This document shows positions 45,530-57,650 of a DNA stretch of 64,000 nt, in pieces. The translations under genes were made by a program, and so were the position numbers. Every line of letters starts with the position of its first letter. Position 1 is the stretch's first letter. Source of the DNA: Allacma fusca. Lineage: Eukaryota > Arthropoda > Collembola > Symphypleona > Sminthuridae. A model generated the notes under the pieces. The model did no database searches. It was not told the DNA's origin and saw only the letters and a list, made by a program, of their open reading frames with translations. The stretch lies in the NCBI GenBank assembly GCA_947179485.1, contig OX359250.1, positions 13,560,539 through 13,624,538 of the forward strand, read 5' to 3'.

Positions 45530-46404
45530 CAGGGACGGGATATCGGAAACATATGGATTTAAATACTGATTCGAATACTTTCTAATTTCGATTTCAATTT
45601 TAATTACTTTTTTTAATACTTAAAAATTTGAATTCCGATACGAATTCTAATATATTTGAATACTTCTGGAATTTGGATTCCGATTCAAATACTTTTTGGA
45701 TATTCTTACAAAAAATGGGAATTTATTTAAACGAACAATTTAATCGCAAAAACATAAGCTATACATAGCGCATCAAGCGTTTCTAAGCTAAATTACCACG
45801 CAAATCATTTAAGATAATTTAAACGCAAAAAACACACGCTCAAGAGAAATTTGAGTAATCGGAAAAGCAAGGAGTGATTCCATAACATTTCTAAAAAATT
45901 CGGAGCAATCTGTTAACCTGCCTGACTACTTCATACTACATGATGAGATCAAAAAGTAAGGAGGAACTTGATTCACTTAATAGTCCTGTAAGACAGACAC
46001 CATACGGCTATCTCATCCTGTTTGTAAGAATTTTTGCAAAACGGACTTCATCTCACTGCCCATTAACAAGCAAACACTTTTCGTTTGCCAAACGTTCGTT
46101 ACTTAGCCTTTGGATTTTATAATAATTGCATATTGCATGTGTGCGGCTTCAAAAAATGCTTCCTATGAACATTTTATCGCACGTGGCAGTATAAAACCCA
46201 ATGAAATCGATACTTTATTGGAATCGGAATTCATAAAAAAATATTCGAATACCGATTCGAATACCCTTGTTTTTATTACAATCCAATTTTGGATAAAAAT
46301 ACCTTTGTGAATTTTTTTCCGATTCCAATATCGATTCGGATACCCAAATTTTTTGAATATAATTCCAATTCTAATTCCGATTCGAATTCGAATTCCCGTC
46401 CCTG
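45530..46404. mobile_element. hAT-type MITE (875 bp), copy in unit 2
   Basis: Same terminal repeats and GTTGTTAA duplication (45522-45529 and 46405-46412) as in unit 1, exactly 2,306 bases away, so it was copied with the unit rather than inserted independently. Confidence 0.92.
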
Positions 46405-46412
46405 GTTGTTAA

Positions 46413-46450
46413 GACTGATGAAATTTTGCAACCAATTTTGCCATTTTATA
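46413..46450 (-). promoter_or_regulatory. Core promoter (TATA + initiator) of copy 2, displaced by the MITE
   Basis: TATAAAAT at 46443-46450 and TCAGTC at 46413-46418, upstream of the MITE relative to the gene. Confidence 0.55.
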
Positions 46451-46988
46451 GTTGTTGCAATAAGTTGGCAGAAAGTGAAGTAGCTTCATAGTTATGTTTG
46501 ATTTAGTAATCTAGGGCATGGAGCTGGGGAAAATATGATTGTTTCTTCATGGATGGTGTTACAAGAATACACTACAGCAGTGCAGTGGACAAAGTATATT
46601 ACTGATAGAATTATTAGCAGGTTGTGTCATTACAATGAATGAGGTGCATGAATACCGATTGTTATCGTCCTATCGAGTAGGTAATGAAGAGATTGTAATT
46701 TGAAACTCACCCGAAATAACTGATTCATGACATAACAGGAAACGTTGGCTGTAAGGACAGGTACAGGATGTCGACCGTCATTTGCCTTTCATATGAAAAA
46801 ATTAAAGTGGCAATAGTCTCGACGATCCGAACAAGAAAGAACGGTACTACTGTAAGAATCAGAGGGCTAAACAGTGTGAATCAGTGATGCTAAAAGGAAT
46901 GAAATTTATTAGAAACAATGAAATGTTGGTTCAGATTTTATAGAAGGAAACAATTTTGTAATAGATTTCGAAGAATTTTAAAAATTAT

Positions 46989-49857
46989 TTAAACTCGAGC
47001 GAATATTGAATTCAACTGAGAGGAGCAACCTTCTGGGCATTGGAATGCAAATGAGCAGGTTTTAATAGATTGACACCACAAGTCAGTTCCAGGGGCGCAA
47101 TCGAAGTCGTGCCGAGTTAAGCTGTTATCTCTTTCGTCAAGAACACATCTGATGAACTTCTTACAGTCTGCTGGATTAGGGAAGAAACCTTCAGCAGTGC
47201 AACCATCGGTGGGTGGCGCTTCGGTTTCTGGATCAACAGGTTCTTCGGTTCCTGGGTCTACTGGAGCATCGGTTTCTGGATCAACTGGAGCATCGGTTTC
47301 TGGGTCAGCTGGAGCTTCGGTTTCTGGATCTACTGGAGCTTCGGTTTCTGGGTCTACTGGAGCTTCGGTTTCTGGATCTACTGGAGCCTCAGTTTCTGGG
47401 GCCTCCGTTGTTGGTCTGGTTGGGCGTCCGGTTGGTCTGGTTGGGCGTCCAGTTGGTCTGGTTGGGCGTCCGGTTGGCCTGGTTGGGCGTCCGGTTGGTC
47501 TGGTTGGGCGTCCAGTTGGTCTGGTTGGGCGACCGGTTGGTCTGGTTGGGCGTCCAGTTGGACGTGTTGGTCTTGGTGGTCTGGTAGATGCAGCTTCAGT
47601 GGTCTCTGGATCCTCAGGCTCTGCTGCTTCAGTGGTCTCTGGGTCAGCTGGAGCTTCGGTTTCTGGGTCAGCTGGAGCTTCGGTTTCTGGGTCTACTGGA
47701 GCTTCGGTTTCTGGGTCTACTGGAGCTTCGGTTTCTGGGTCTACTGGAGTTTCGGTTTCTGGATCTACTGGAGATTCAGTTTCTGGCGCCTCCGTTGTTG
47801 GTCTGGTTGGGCGTCCAGTTGGCCTGGTTGGGCGTCCGGTTGGCCTGGTTGGGCGTCCGGTTGGTCTGGTTGGGCGTCCAGTTGGCCTGGTTGGGCGTCC
47901 GGTTGGTCTGGTTGGGCGTCCGGTTGGTCTGGTTGGGCGTCCAGTAGGTCTTGGTGGTCTGGTAGATGCAGCTTCAGTGGTCTCTGGTTCCTCGGGCTCT
48001 GCTGCTTCAGTGGTCTCTGGGTCAGCTGGAGCTTCGGTTTCTGGGTCAGCTGGAGCTTCGGTTTCAGGGTCTACTGGAGCTTCGGTTTCTGGATCTACTG
48101 GGGCCTCAGTTTCTGGCGCCTCCGTTGTTGGTCTGGTTGGGCGTCCAGTTGGTCTGGTTGGGCGTCCGGTTGGTCTGGTTGGGCGTCCGGTTGGTCTGGT
48201 TGGGCGTCCGGTTGGTCTGGTTGGGCGTCCGGTTGGTCTGGTTGGGCGTCCGGTTGGTCTAGTTGGGCGACCGGTTGGTCTGGTTGGGCGTCCAGTAGGG
48301 CGTGTTGGTCTTGGTGGTCTGGTAGATGCAGCTTCAGTGGTCTCTGGTTCCTCGGGCTCTGCTGCTTCAGTGGTCTCTGGGTCAGCTGGAGCTTCAGTTT
48401 CTGGTTCAGCTGGAGCTTCGGTTTCTGGGTCAGCTGGAGCTTCGGTTTCTGGATCTACTGGAGCTTCGGTTTCTGGGTCAACTGGTGCTTCGGTTTCTGG
48501 GTCAACTGGTGCTTCGGTTTCTGGGTCAACTGGTGCTTCGGTTTCTGGATCTACTGGAGCTTCAGTTTCTGGGGCCTCCGTTGTTGGTCTGGTTGGGCGT
48601 CCAGTTGGTCTGGTTGGGCGTCCAGTTGGCCTGGTTGGGCGTCCGGTTGGTCTGGTTGGGCGTCCAGTTGGTCTGGTTGGGCGACCGGTTGGTCTGGTTG
48701 GGCGTCCAGTAGGTCGTGTTGGTCTTGGTGGTCTGGTAGATGCAGCTTCAGTGGTCTCTGGTTCCTCGGGCTCTGCTGCTTCAGTGGTCTCTGGGTCAGC
48801 TGGAGCTTCGGTTTCAGGGTCTACTGGAGCTTCGGTTTCTGGTTCCACTGGAGCCTCAGTTTCTGGTGCCTCCGTTGTTGGCTTGGTTGGTCGTCCAGTT
48901 GGTCTGGTTGGTCGTCCAGTTGGTCTGGTTGGTCGTCCAGTTGGCCTGGTTGGTCGTCCAGTTGGTCTGGTTGGACGTCCAGTAGGGCGTGTTGGTCTTG
49001 GTGGTCTGGTAGATACAGCTTCAGTGGTCTCTGGTTCCTCGGGCTCTGCTGCTTCAGTGGTCTCTGGGTCAGCTGGAGCTTCGGTTTCTGGTTCTACTGG
49101 AGCCTCAGTTTCTGGGGCCTCCGTTGTTGGTCTGGTTGGGCGTCCAGTTGGTCTAGTCGGGCGACCGGTTGGTCTGGTGGGGCGACCGGTTGGTCTGGTA
49201 GGACGTCCAGTTGGGCGTGTTGGTCTTGGTGGTCTGGTAGTTGCAGCTTCAGTGGTCCCTGGTTCCTCGGGCTCTGCTGCTTCAGTGGTTTCTGGGTCAG
49301 CTGGAGCTTCGGTTTCTGGATCTACTGGAGCTTCGGTTTCTGGTTCCACTGGAGCTTCGGTTTCTGGTTCCACTGGTGCCTCGGTTTTTGGTGCTCCTGT
49401 TGTCGGTTTTGGACGTCCAGTTGGTAAGGTCCAGCGTCCAGTTGGTAAGGTCCATCGTCCAGTTGGCAATGTTGGGAGTTTAGTTGGGAAGGTCCAACGT
49501 CCAGTTGGGAATGTAAAATGTCCAGGTTGGTTAACAAGTTCTCCGTCTACGCACAATCCATCAATGCATTTTCCTTGAAGGAAGTATGTTCCTTGTTCGC
49601 AGGATGTTTCTTCCGCCACAAGCTCATTTCCGATAGTAATGCACTTGACGTAACTCGTGCATCTGGTTGGATGTTGGAAAACTCCATTCTCCGTACAGAT
49701 GAATTCGGTTGCTTCGCTCAGATATACTGAGGAAAGAATCTGGAAATGAGAATTCAATGTTAGTAAGACATAAAAACTCCTCTCTCTTGGTCTCAATTTC
49801 AAACCGCAAAATCTTCAAAATTTTATTTACCAGGATAAAAGCTGCTAAGTTCCTCAT
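46989..49857 (-). CDS. Secreted peritrophin-like mucin with two chitin-binding domains, copy 3 (long)
   Basis: Exon 1 49857-49831 joins in phase 0 to exon 2 49739-46989, giving 925 residues. The signal peptide and the two terminal chitin-binding domains are as in the short copies (one Ile missing in SYVKCITIG, Lys to Glu in YLSEAT). The linker is enormously expanded: six macro-repeats, each with an acidic block of ETEAPVDP/ADP units, a TTEAAEPEEPETTEA segment, a STRPPRPT hinge and a basic block of 4-9 RPTRPTG units. Dense Thr/Pro suggests heavy O-glycosylation, as in peritrophic or salivary mucins, and the alternation of acidic and Arg-rich blocks would give charge-striped segments. The whole expansion is in frame. 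The core promoter lies directly upstream. Confidence 0.9.
47262..49380 (-). repeat. Coding minisatellite: 21-bp and 24-bp units in six macro-repeats
   Basis: On the plus strand the 21-base unit GGTCTGGTTGGGCGTCCAGTT (or CCGGTT) and the 24-base unit around GGAGCTTCGGTTTCTGG recur in alternating blocks. Blocks differ in copy number, the pattern left by slippage and unequal exchange. Both strands are open through it. Confidence 0.92.
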
Positions 49858-49888
49858 GTTTGCTGTTTTTCCTTTCCAGTTTGGAATG

Positions 49889-49896
49889 GTTGTTAA
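49889..49896. other. Empty hAT target site (GTTGTTAA) in unit 3
   Basis: A single GTTGTTAA at the position where units 1 and 2 have the MITE flanked by two copies. It shows the pre-insertion state. Confidence 0.9.
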
Positions 49897-49934
49897 GACT
49901 GATGAAATTTTGCAACCAATTTTGCCATTTTATA
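49897..49934 (-). promoter_or_regulatory. Core promoter of copy 3: TATA box and initiator
   Basis: TATAAAAT (49934-49927) and the arthropod-type initiator TCAGTC (A at 49900) are about 34 bases apart. The ATG follows 43 bases after the initiator A. Predicted from motif and spacing only. Confidence 0.6.
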
Positions 49935-49998
49935 GTTGTTGCAATAAGTTGGCAGAAAGTGAAGTAGCTTCATAGTTATGTTTGATTTAGTAATCTAG

Positions 49999-52900
49999 TC
50001 GTTATCAAATTCCTGGGATTAAATTTGGGGATCAAGTAAGAATCCATTGTTTATGAGAAGGGCCTTCCACTCGTTGAAGAAAATCATTTAATATCAATGT
50101 GGACATTGATTCTTCCCACAAACCAACACCTAATTACTAATTCGACGTCAACAAGTGGGCTGAAAGGTTTTTGCATAATTCTATGAATTTGATTCTGATG
50201 ATGCTGTAAATCATTTAGCTCATTACTACGGACAGGTGAACTATCGGACTTTCCGTGTACTCAAATTCGTAGCTTAATCCAATTCACGTTTATGGACAAT
50301 GATATATCAATCTTCAAATGCTTATATCAATTTTCAATGCGGAACCACAACTTGTCATCTAGAACTTCAACCCCAGAGAAATCATGATGCAATTATATTA
50401 TTTAAAATAACAAATCATAATTACTCATCAGCATCGTCGCTACAAACTATGATGCAATGAGTCTTTTTCAAAGAACATTATCATCACCTTTGTTCAAGTT
50501 CCAATTAATTTCAAGAGCCAGTTCAATTGACTAGACTATTTTGTAGTTTAAAATTCTTGAAATAAAGAATAACACTGAATGCGTAATAATGAAACATTCG
50601 AGGAAATTATGCTTACCTGTCCCAATAAGCCATCATTAGGTTCAAAAAGCTACAAATCACACCATCAATTCCTTATGAATTGTCAAATGCAGTATGAATT
50701 ACAGAACTGCATGATCGTTTTGCTCTAATAATTATTGTTGCCTTCTGAAAATTCAGGTTGGATTAGTTTTGAAACTTCCAAAGGTATCGTTCATTTTTCG
50801 TACAGACAACTTAAACCCCTAATTTCATCTTTACTCCCGTTAAGTTAATTACATATTCATAAAATAAAGGATTTGGTTACCCTTATGTAAAAATTTTCGT
50901 CACGAGGCACAACTATTGAAAACATATTGAGTATCTTGAAGTGACACTCCTTCGGTCACATTCGGCTTTAAGTTCCTTGATGTTCTTGCCCGTTCATTTT
51001 CTATTAAATTTGGATTCATAACGAGTGCTTTCCTGTCCATCAACCTGTCGACGAGGCATTGTTTCATAGCTCGTGATTTTAAATTAAATCCTGGGTATTG
51101 TAACATGAGATTACTGGATTTATGCAGTAAATGTAACGAAGGGACAAGCGAACGCATGACTTTCTAACGTTTTTGGCTCCATCGGCCACATATGTTATGA
51201 CAATGTTCCATGGAAAGGATTTGCAGATATACGGAAATTATTTAGAGACTATACGTTGACACAACTGCGAGATTTTATGTGACGTAATTATCATTTAATC
51301 AGATTCACGCTTCACTGTAGTGCTCAGTTGCTTATGCATTGGTTCTACGTTCCACGCTACTCAGGAAAGTCAGGAAACAGTAGGAAGGTTCAAGGAAATT
51401 TAATTTCGAGGGCACAATTTGATGAATAATGATTCATAATAATAACAAACATGTACTTATTGTAGTCTACTTTTTCAAGAAATTAATATTTTTGCTATAC
51501 TTTGCCACAAATGTATTTTGATCCTTGTCGCATGTTTCAAAAGGCACATAAGCTTCTTATAATACCCATTGCTATTTTGATGCAGTTAGTTATTAGAAAA
51601 GATTAATGAAATATTATGGGTTGTTAAAATGTCTACAAGATAATTCCCAACTTATTTATGCCCGCAGATCCTGGCCAAACCATATTGCCACTTGTGTTTC
51701 ATTATGAGTTACATATGTACTATATTTAAATTTGCTCTGTATATATATCCCACATTGGGTTGTTAAAGAATTAAGATTTAAAGTCAATTTGGGGCAATCT
51801 AGTATTTGCCATTCAGGCTTAGTTTTTATAATGCCATGTAATTATTATTTATCTCCATTGCAGTTTGAAGTATAGCAATGCTTTTAATTTCCATGAAAAA
51901 TTATTATGTTACTGCACAAACCCACAATTTCAACTTACCCCTGGTTTCCAACATTTATAAACCCAGTATTAGCTTAAATGGCAGAGCTCGAGCTCACAAT
52001 CAGTAAGCTCTATGATTATTTTATAATTTATTAGCTAGAATGAGCATAAACACAACGTACTCCCGAAATTGGAATCCTACTAGAACATAAAATAAATACA
52101 AATAATTTTGTGAATATAATACTACCATGAAATAACAATCAGCGGGGACCAAAAGAAGAGATGGTGGGTCAGGTTGTCGTCAAGTTTGCCAATACAATGA
52201 AAAAACTGGGAAAAATAAGTGACTTGAGCAAATTAACAGTTTATGTTAGAAGTGAGAAGCAACACATTTATTTGTAACTAAATTAAATCCATTGCTGAGC
52301 TCTTTACATAACAATTGACAATATCAACATTTATAAGTAGTTATATAGATATATCAGGCGGACCTTCCAAAATATCCTTACACATACATATACTTAAGTG
52401 TAACTATGTACCGCTTCGATTTTGCAGTTCTACAAAACCCGTAATAACAACGTCGTACTGGATTAATACACTATTTGATTTGTACAAAATGGAACGTTAA
52501 GTTAATTAATTTATTACATTTTGGGATGTTGCAGTTGAGAATATTCAGAAGAATGAGCGAGACATCAGAATTGAAGATTACAATGTCACACATGAGCTCA
52601 TGTGCTCAAATTTAAGCTTATGATGCACACACACAAGCAGACGCTAAATCCGTGATCATTGACGCATACAATAATTACTACAATTAGTTGCAAAATTTTT
52701 ATCAAAGTACTAGCAGATTCTCACGTTCGAGGAACACATTCAAACATCATCAATTTTTGTGCGTTTCATTTAATAATACAAAATTGATGGAAAAAACTAC
52801 TAATAAAAATTACAAGGGAAGTCCTAAAAGTATAGTACCATTTAGATAAATAGCTACTTGGAATTTTGCATTTGTGATTATTTACTGTGATTTTCGTACT

Positions 52901-53894
52901 TTATTTTGACCACCTTTAGATTATTGTACGCTATCAGCTATTGATACACCTGAAAATAGTCTATCAAGTTTGAATGCTTGCTCCCCTCCACATAAGACAA
53001 TTATTGATAATACTACAGACAATGAAATCCAGTCCATCCATGTTAGTTCTAACTCGGAGACGTACAAAGTTGTTAGTAGAGTTGCTTGTGTAGACATCTG
53101 TCAAAGTGTAGATTAACGTAGCAAAATACTTGAGTTCGCTTTATAGCAGAGCGAACGTGCATGAAATGGAATTAAATATTTGAGCAACGCATGTACAGTA
53201 ATAATAATTATAATAAATGAGAAAAATGTATTGTCTGGAGTTGTTGGAGTAAAAGGTTTTCGTGTTGGGGAATAGCATGCAATATTTTAGCTATGGAGCT
53301 TACACAAAGTTGTTATAGAAATAATCAAACGTATGGGATTGTCACGTAACCCATGAGCACTCGCGTACCCTCGTCGGTTTAGTTTTAACAAGTGACGAGG
53401 AAATCCCTTTTGGCATCTTTGATTCATACAATATAAAAAACGTCAAGTGCCTGCTGCTGCGGAATCTCCAGAAGGTTTAGGTTGAACGTTCGTTGTCATG
53501 TTACCATACAGATATTGGGAGCGAACCGGACATTGATACTAACAGAGGGATTAATTTCTTGAGTATAGCAAGATGATGTGCTGCGAAATTACAAAATCGA
53601 GAACTTTGCCTCGTTGGCTGATTTGCTATCGTACCTTTGCCTGTCATTGGTCATTACTGAATACATACGATTGATTGTCACTGGACGTGACTTGACGTAA
53701 GGCATGTACAATTGAACACATCCGTTGATTTGGACATACTTGAGGTTGTAGTACAGAAAGACCGCATTCAAATGTCAGACTTTAAAAGTTGCTACAAGGT
53801 TTTTTAAAAGTTTGGGAAATTTTCAGAATCGGAAATAATTCATTGACTGTATTTTGAAAATTTTTGGAAGAAAATTTTGAACTGGAAGACCCTC
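49999..53894. other. Intergenic region, no gene recognised
   Basis: Nearly 4 kb, AT-rich, with only short open frames lacking domains or matching splice sites. The first part probably contains upstream regulation of the long peritrophin; the last part the 3' UTR of the next gene. Confidence 0.5.
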
Positions 53895-54803
53895 TCAAAT
53901 TCTACCTTCTTCGGAAACAATATTGACCTGCTGGTCACTGACGCGATATGTATTCGACGCCCAGCTCATGGGCGTACGGCAGAGAGATGCCAAAATTAGA
54001 GCAATCACAATGACCAGGACAAGTGCAATGATACCAATGACCACTCCGGCGTCAAAGCTGTTGTCCCTGCGTGTGGGTTTGAACGGCCGAACAATACTTT
54101 GCAGGGGATCTATGCAAAAGTCTTTTGTACAATAGTCCGTCCTGATATGGCACGTCTCAACTTCATAACTAAACTTGAGACCTTTCTTCGCCGATGTGAC
54201 ATTAGTTCCAACCAGAGCACATTTCATACTCCTGTTAACTTCTATATTTGTTTTGATAGCGTTGAGGAGATTCACATTAGCACAACCCATAACCGTTCCG
54301 TACAGTGTCATACGAACATCGTCGTCCAGCTCGGTTAATATTTGAATTCGACTTAAAGCACAAGTTGCATACTCTCGTCGTATGGAGTAACTGCAAGCTG
54401 TTGTTCCAATTTGCATAATTTTCCAGGATAATGAATCCTTCGGATTCGGACATTTTGGCAGAGTAAGGTCAATATAATACAGGTTCCGTAATTCTTGTGT
54501 GATGAAGTCCCGGACATCATTGCACAATTTGGGAGGAACGCTGTCAGACTCCTCGCAGTCCAGTCGCAAGCAGTTGTAGCACAGTAAAGTGTTACCTGCA
54601 AACAAATAACATAATTATGTATCCGTTATTGTAACCTTTTAAAACCAAATAGCAAGCAGCAAAGGCCTGAATCAAGTACAGGTCATCAAACCGAACGCAT
54701 CCAAATGTAAAAATTAATACTTACTCATTGGAAGCAGCTCAAAGAAGATAGCCACACTCAGGAGAGCATAGAGAAGGCCGGAACGTCTGTGAAAGCTGGT
54801 CAT
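53895..54803 (-). CDS. Secreted cysteine-rich single-pass membrane protein, Ly6/uPAR-like (copy B)
   Basis: Exons 54803-54725 and 54595-53895, joined in phase 1 (GTAAGT donor, TTTGCAG acceptor), giving 259 residues. Exon 1 supplies a signal peptide (HRRSGLLYALLSVAIFFELL). The ectodomain opens LLCYNCLRLDC and shares with copy A the CNDVRDF / CNEVRSF block, YYIDLTLPKCP, YGTVMGCA and the membrane-proximal paired cysteines (DYCTKDFC). A long hydrophobic segment (GVVIGIIALVLVIVIALIL) follows. Unlike copy A there is a cytosolic tail of about 30 residues ending in acidic/basic residues. Intron position and phase are the same as in copy A, so the two derive from one gene. Function unknown; a surface receptor or adhesion role is only a guess. 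Confidence 0.82.
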
Positions 54804-57650
54804 TTTTAAAGGTGCAAAAATTTGTTTTCTGAGATCTTTAAAATAGCTCTGTAATATTAAAAACCCATTTTTACACTAAATTTTTTTTTGTGAACATAAA
54901 AATATATACTCCCACCTATACACCCTCCTAACGTGAGCTAGAATGTCAAGTGTCGATATTATTGTTTCTGTTTGTCCAAAATAACAATTATTTAGTGGCA
55001 AAAAACAACTTTCTCTTGCTAAAAACTTACTTTTTTGCCGCTACTACGTTCGTAGTACAAATACGTAGGAATTAAAGACTTACATGTGAGTATAAATACG
55101 AATTAGAAGAGTCTATGTGAACTCTTGTTTATACATTCTGTCAGAGTTTATGACATGTCCATGTCAGGCTGTGAATGGTATTTAGTAAAATGTTGCTTTT
55201 GCCATCATGCAAGTGTATGTACTGTGCTGACATGACTACTAAATGTTTCTTCTAAAATAAATGTTTGTTATAAAGTGACAACTCTCATTTAGGGCCTGAT
55301 TTAGAGGACCTAACGGGATAGGGTTTATGGCATTAAGTGTCTTTTAAGTACAACAAACATGTGAGATACAGATGTTTGTACATACATATGTACACATGTT
55401 TTAAAAATAATTCAGGTTCCTTCCTGCGCTTCACCGTTCGCCAGTGACTTTTGACAAGCAGGCACATTTTTCCCGTTAGGAACATTCCGGATTACAATGC
55501 TGGTCACACTTATTGTTAGCATGAACTAAATTCAAGTAATTTGTCAGTGCCAAGTGAAAGTCACCTTTTCCTGGCTTTTGATTAAATCTTTGGGTCATAT
55601 TTTTGGGACAAAATATCCTTGCAACATAATTTAATATTTCTCAAGATTTTCTTGACATGAAAAGTTTAACTTCCGTTGCATTTCAGATGATGAAAAAATA
55701 GAGGAAATTTTTAAAATAACAGTACATATTTTGACACAACCAAATAACCTTTTATCTGTCAAAATGAAACTGTACAACACACACATTGAAAGTCAAGTTG
55801 CTGAACATGTAAAGGCTTATCTGGACATTTACTATGAACTACAGAGATAATAAATCCCCTTGGAATTTTTTGAATATACACTATAGCTTTAAGGTAAATA
55901 ATTCGTAAGTGTGAAACGCAGTGATAAAAGCACTGACAGGCAAAAAATATTGCATAAAAATCTACGCATTTGCAAGTATCGTACAAATAATACAACATTC
56001 CCGGTTCGAACATTAATCTTTCCTTGTACAATTTAATGCGCTTTGGTAACAATGATAAAGTAATAAAATATGCAAGACTACTTTAATTACATACCCGAGC
56101 GTCAATTACTCCTCGATTGGTTTATGTCCAGGACATGGTCTAAAAACCCAAGACCATGTTTATAAAATGAATACTAGCGGCCACGAATATTAATTTTAGT
56201 GAGGGTTACTCTGGAAAGAAATGGAAATGTGTTGTTGTTGTCACTGGGTTAGATTTTGCAGCACCTCTCATCTGTGTTCGTTACTCTTGATTAAGGATGA
56301 AGAGTCAACCTGAGATTACACAGAGTTCCTCGAGTAGCGAGATGAGTAATGAGTCTCCAAGAATTGAAGCTAAGTGTAATTCCATCTGAGTAAGTGTGTG
56401 ATGCTCTCATCCCAATCAGACGCCTGCAAGATGTATTTTCTACGACCACAACCACGTTATGTTCAATTTTTCTGCATCGCTCCTGCATGTTCTATAGCAC
56501 ACTGGAAACTGCACAGAGACACCATGTACAGTGGTTTACAACTTGTTTAATAAATTCCTTTCCTGTTTTGTGCATGGCCTCAAACTCATATGCACAAAAC
56601 AGACCCTCCAATCCCATATGGACCTGACCATGAGATTCCGAAGGAATAGTATATAGAAAAAGACTGCTTTTGCCCAAGGGGAAATGCAGGGTAAGAAATA
56701 CGTCCACTCTTGTGCAGCACATTTGTGTAGCATAAAGATATATTTACCCAAGCTGCCGAGAAGTTAAGCCTTTTGGAAGCTAGGCTTTCTCATCCCTTAC
56801 ACCCTTAGTAGCAAATAGTAGCAACAAATGTAGCTTCGCGGAAAGTATTGACCATCTTTGCATTTCTGGTATTGTGATGGTCAATCTGGTCATAATAATT
56901 GCTCGGATATTTCATGAATATTTATTTAGTCAATTTTATGTCATCAACTTCTGTAATGATTAGATAGAAGATAGAAGAGACAGATAGAGAGACTCGCCTA
57001 CAGAGAGGATGATTTACTATGTGGAAGAGTGGAGAGTGCAATTGTTTGAAAAAGGAGAAGAAATGGATTAACCCAAAATACATTGGGATTAAAAACAACC
57101 CAACTAACAATAAGTAGACATGGTCAAATGATAAGATAAGGACCAGTTTGCTGACGCTACTTGCGACCTTGTCATGAGGGGAAGTACAAAGTTTAATATC
57201 TGACGATCAGTGAATCACAAAATCACGTAAAGAAAACGATTCTTTCAGTGGTGTTTCATATCCTGCCAAAACCTCGAAGCATGATTCCGTGGTTTTGCAG
57301 GTAGAACAAAATAAAATCATTGCGAATGATTCATTGTAGGTTAATTTACTTCGATTTAGGTTTTGGCGAAATATAAGAAACTTAGAGTTTCCGTAAATGA
57401 AATTGCAGAAAATCGGAATTACAAACAAGGAGTGTAGCATTGCTTTATTTTGCCGTTTAAAGGATTAAATGCACATTGTATAAAGTTGGCGAACCATAAC
57501 TCGAATACAAACGAAAAAAGGTTTGAAAACAGTACGTACATAATAAGCGTAATAAGCCTTTTAGAGTAAAGTAAACAACATAGACATCCGCATTATGTCG
57601 ATATGTTCCTGATTGGAATGCAAACATTCCTGCAAACAAATGACTGGGTT
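54804..57650. other. Intergenic region, no gene recognised
   Basis: AT-rich, no supported exon. A TTTATT (minus-strand AATAAA) at 57443-57448 may be the TMEM63 polyadenylation signal. Confidence 0.5.

Larger units (their letters stand above)
44209..46514. repeat. Tandem unit 2 of the peritrophin array (2,306 bp)
   Basis: Second copy, in direct orientation, essentially identical to unit 1 by reading; the encoded proteins are identical. Confidence 0.9.
46515..49998. repeat. Tandem unit 3 of the peritrophin array (3,484 bp, expanded, no MITE)
   Basis: Homologous to units 1 and 2 at both ends (GGCATGGAGCTGGGG ... GTAATCTAG). It differs by a roughly 2-kb repeat expansion in the gene, by lack of the MITE, and by a 3-base deletion and single-base changes in the coding exon. 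Confidence 0.88.

Noticed and set aside
47152..49578. 808-codon plus-strand open frame
   Set aside because: Antisense shadow of the repeat in the long peritrophin gene. The minus-strand gene has signal peptide, splice sites, conserved chitin-binding domains and paralogues; the plus frame has none.
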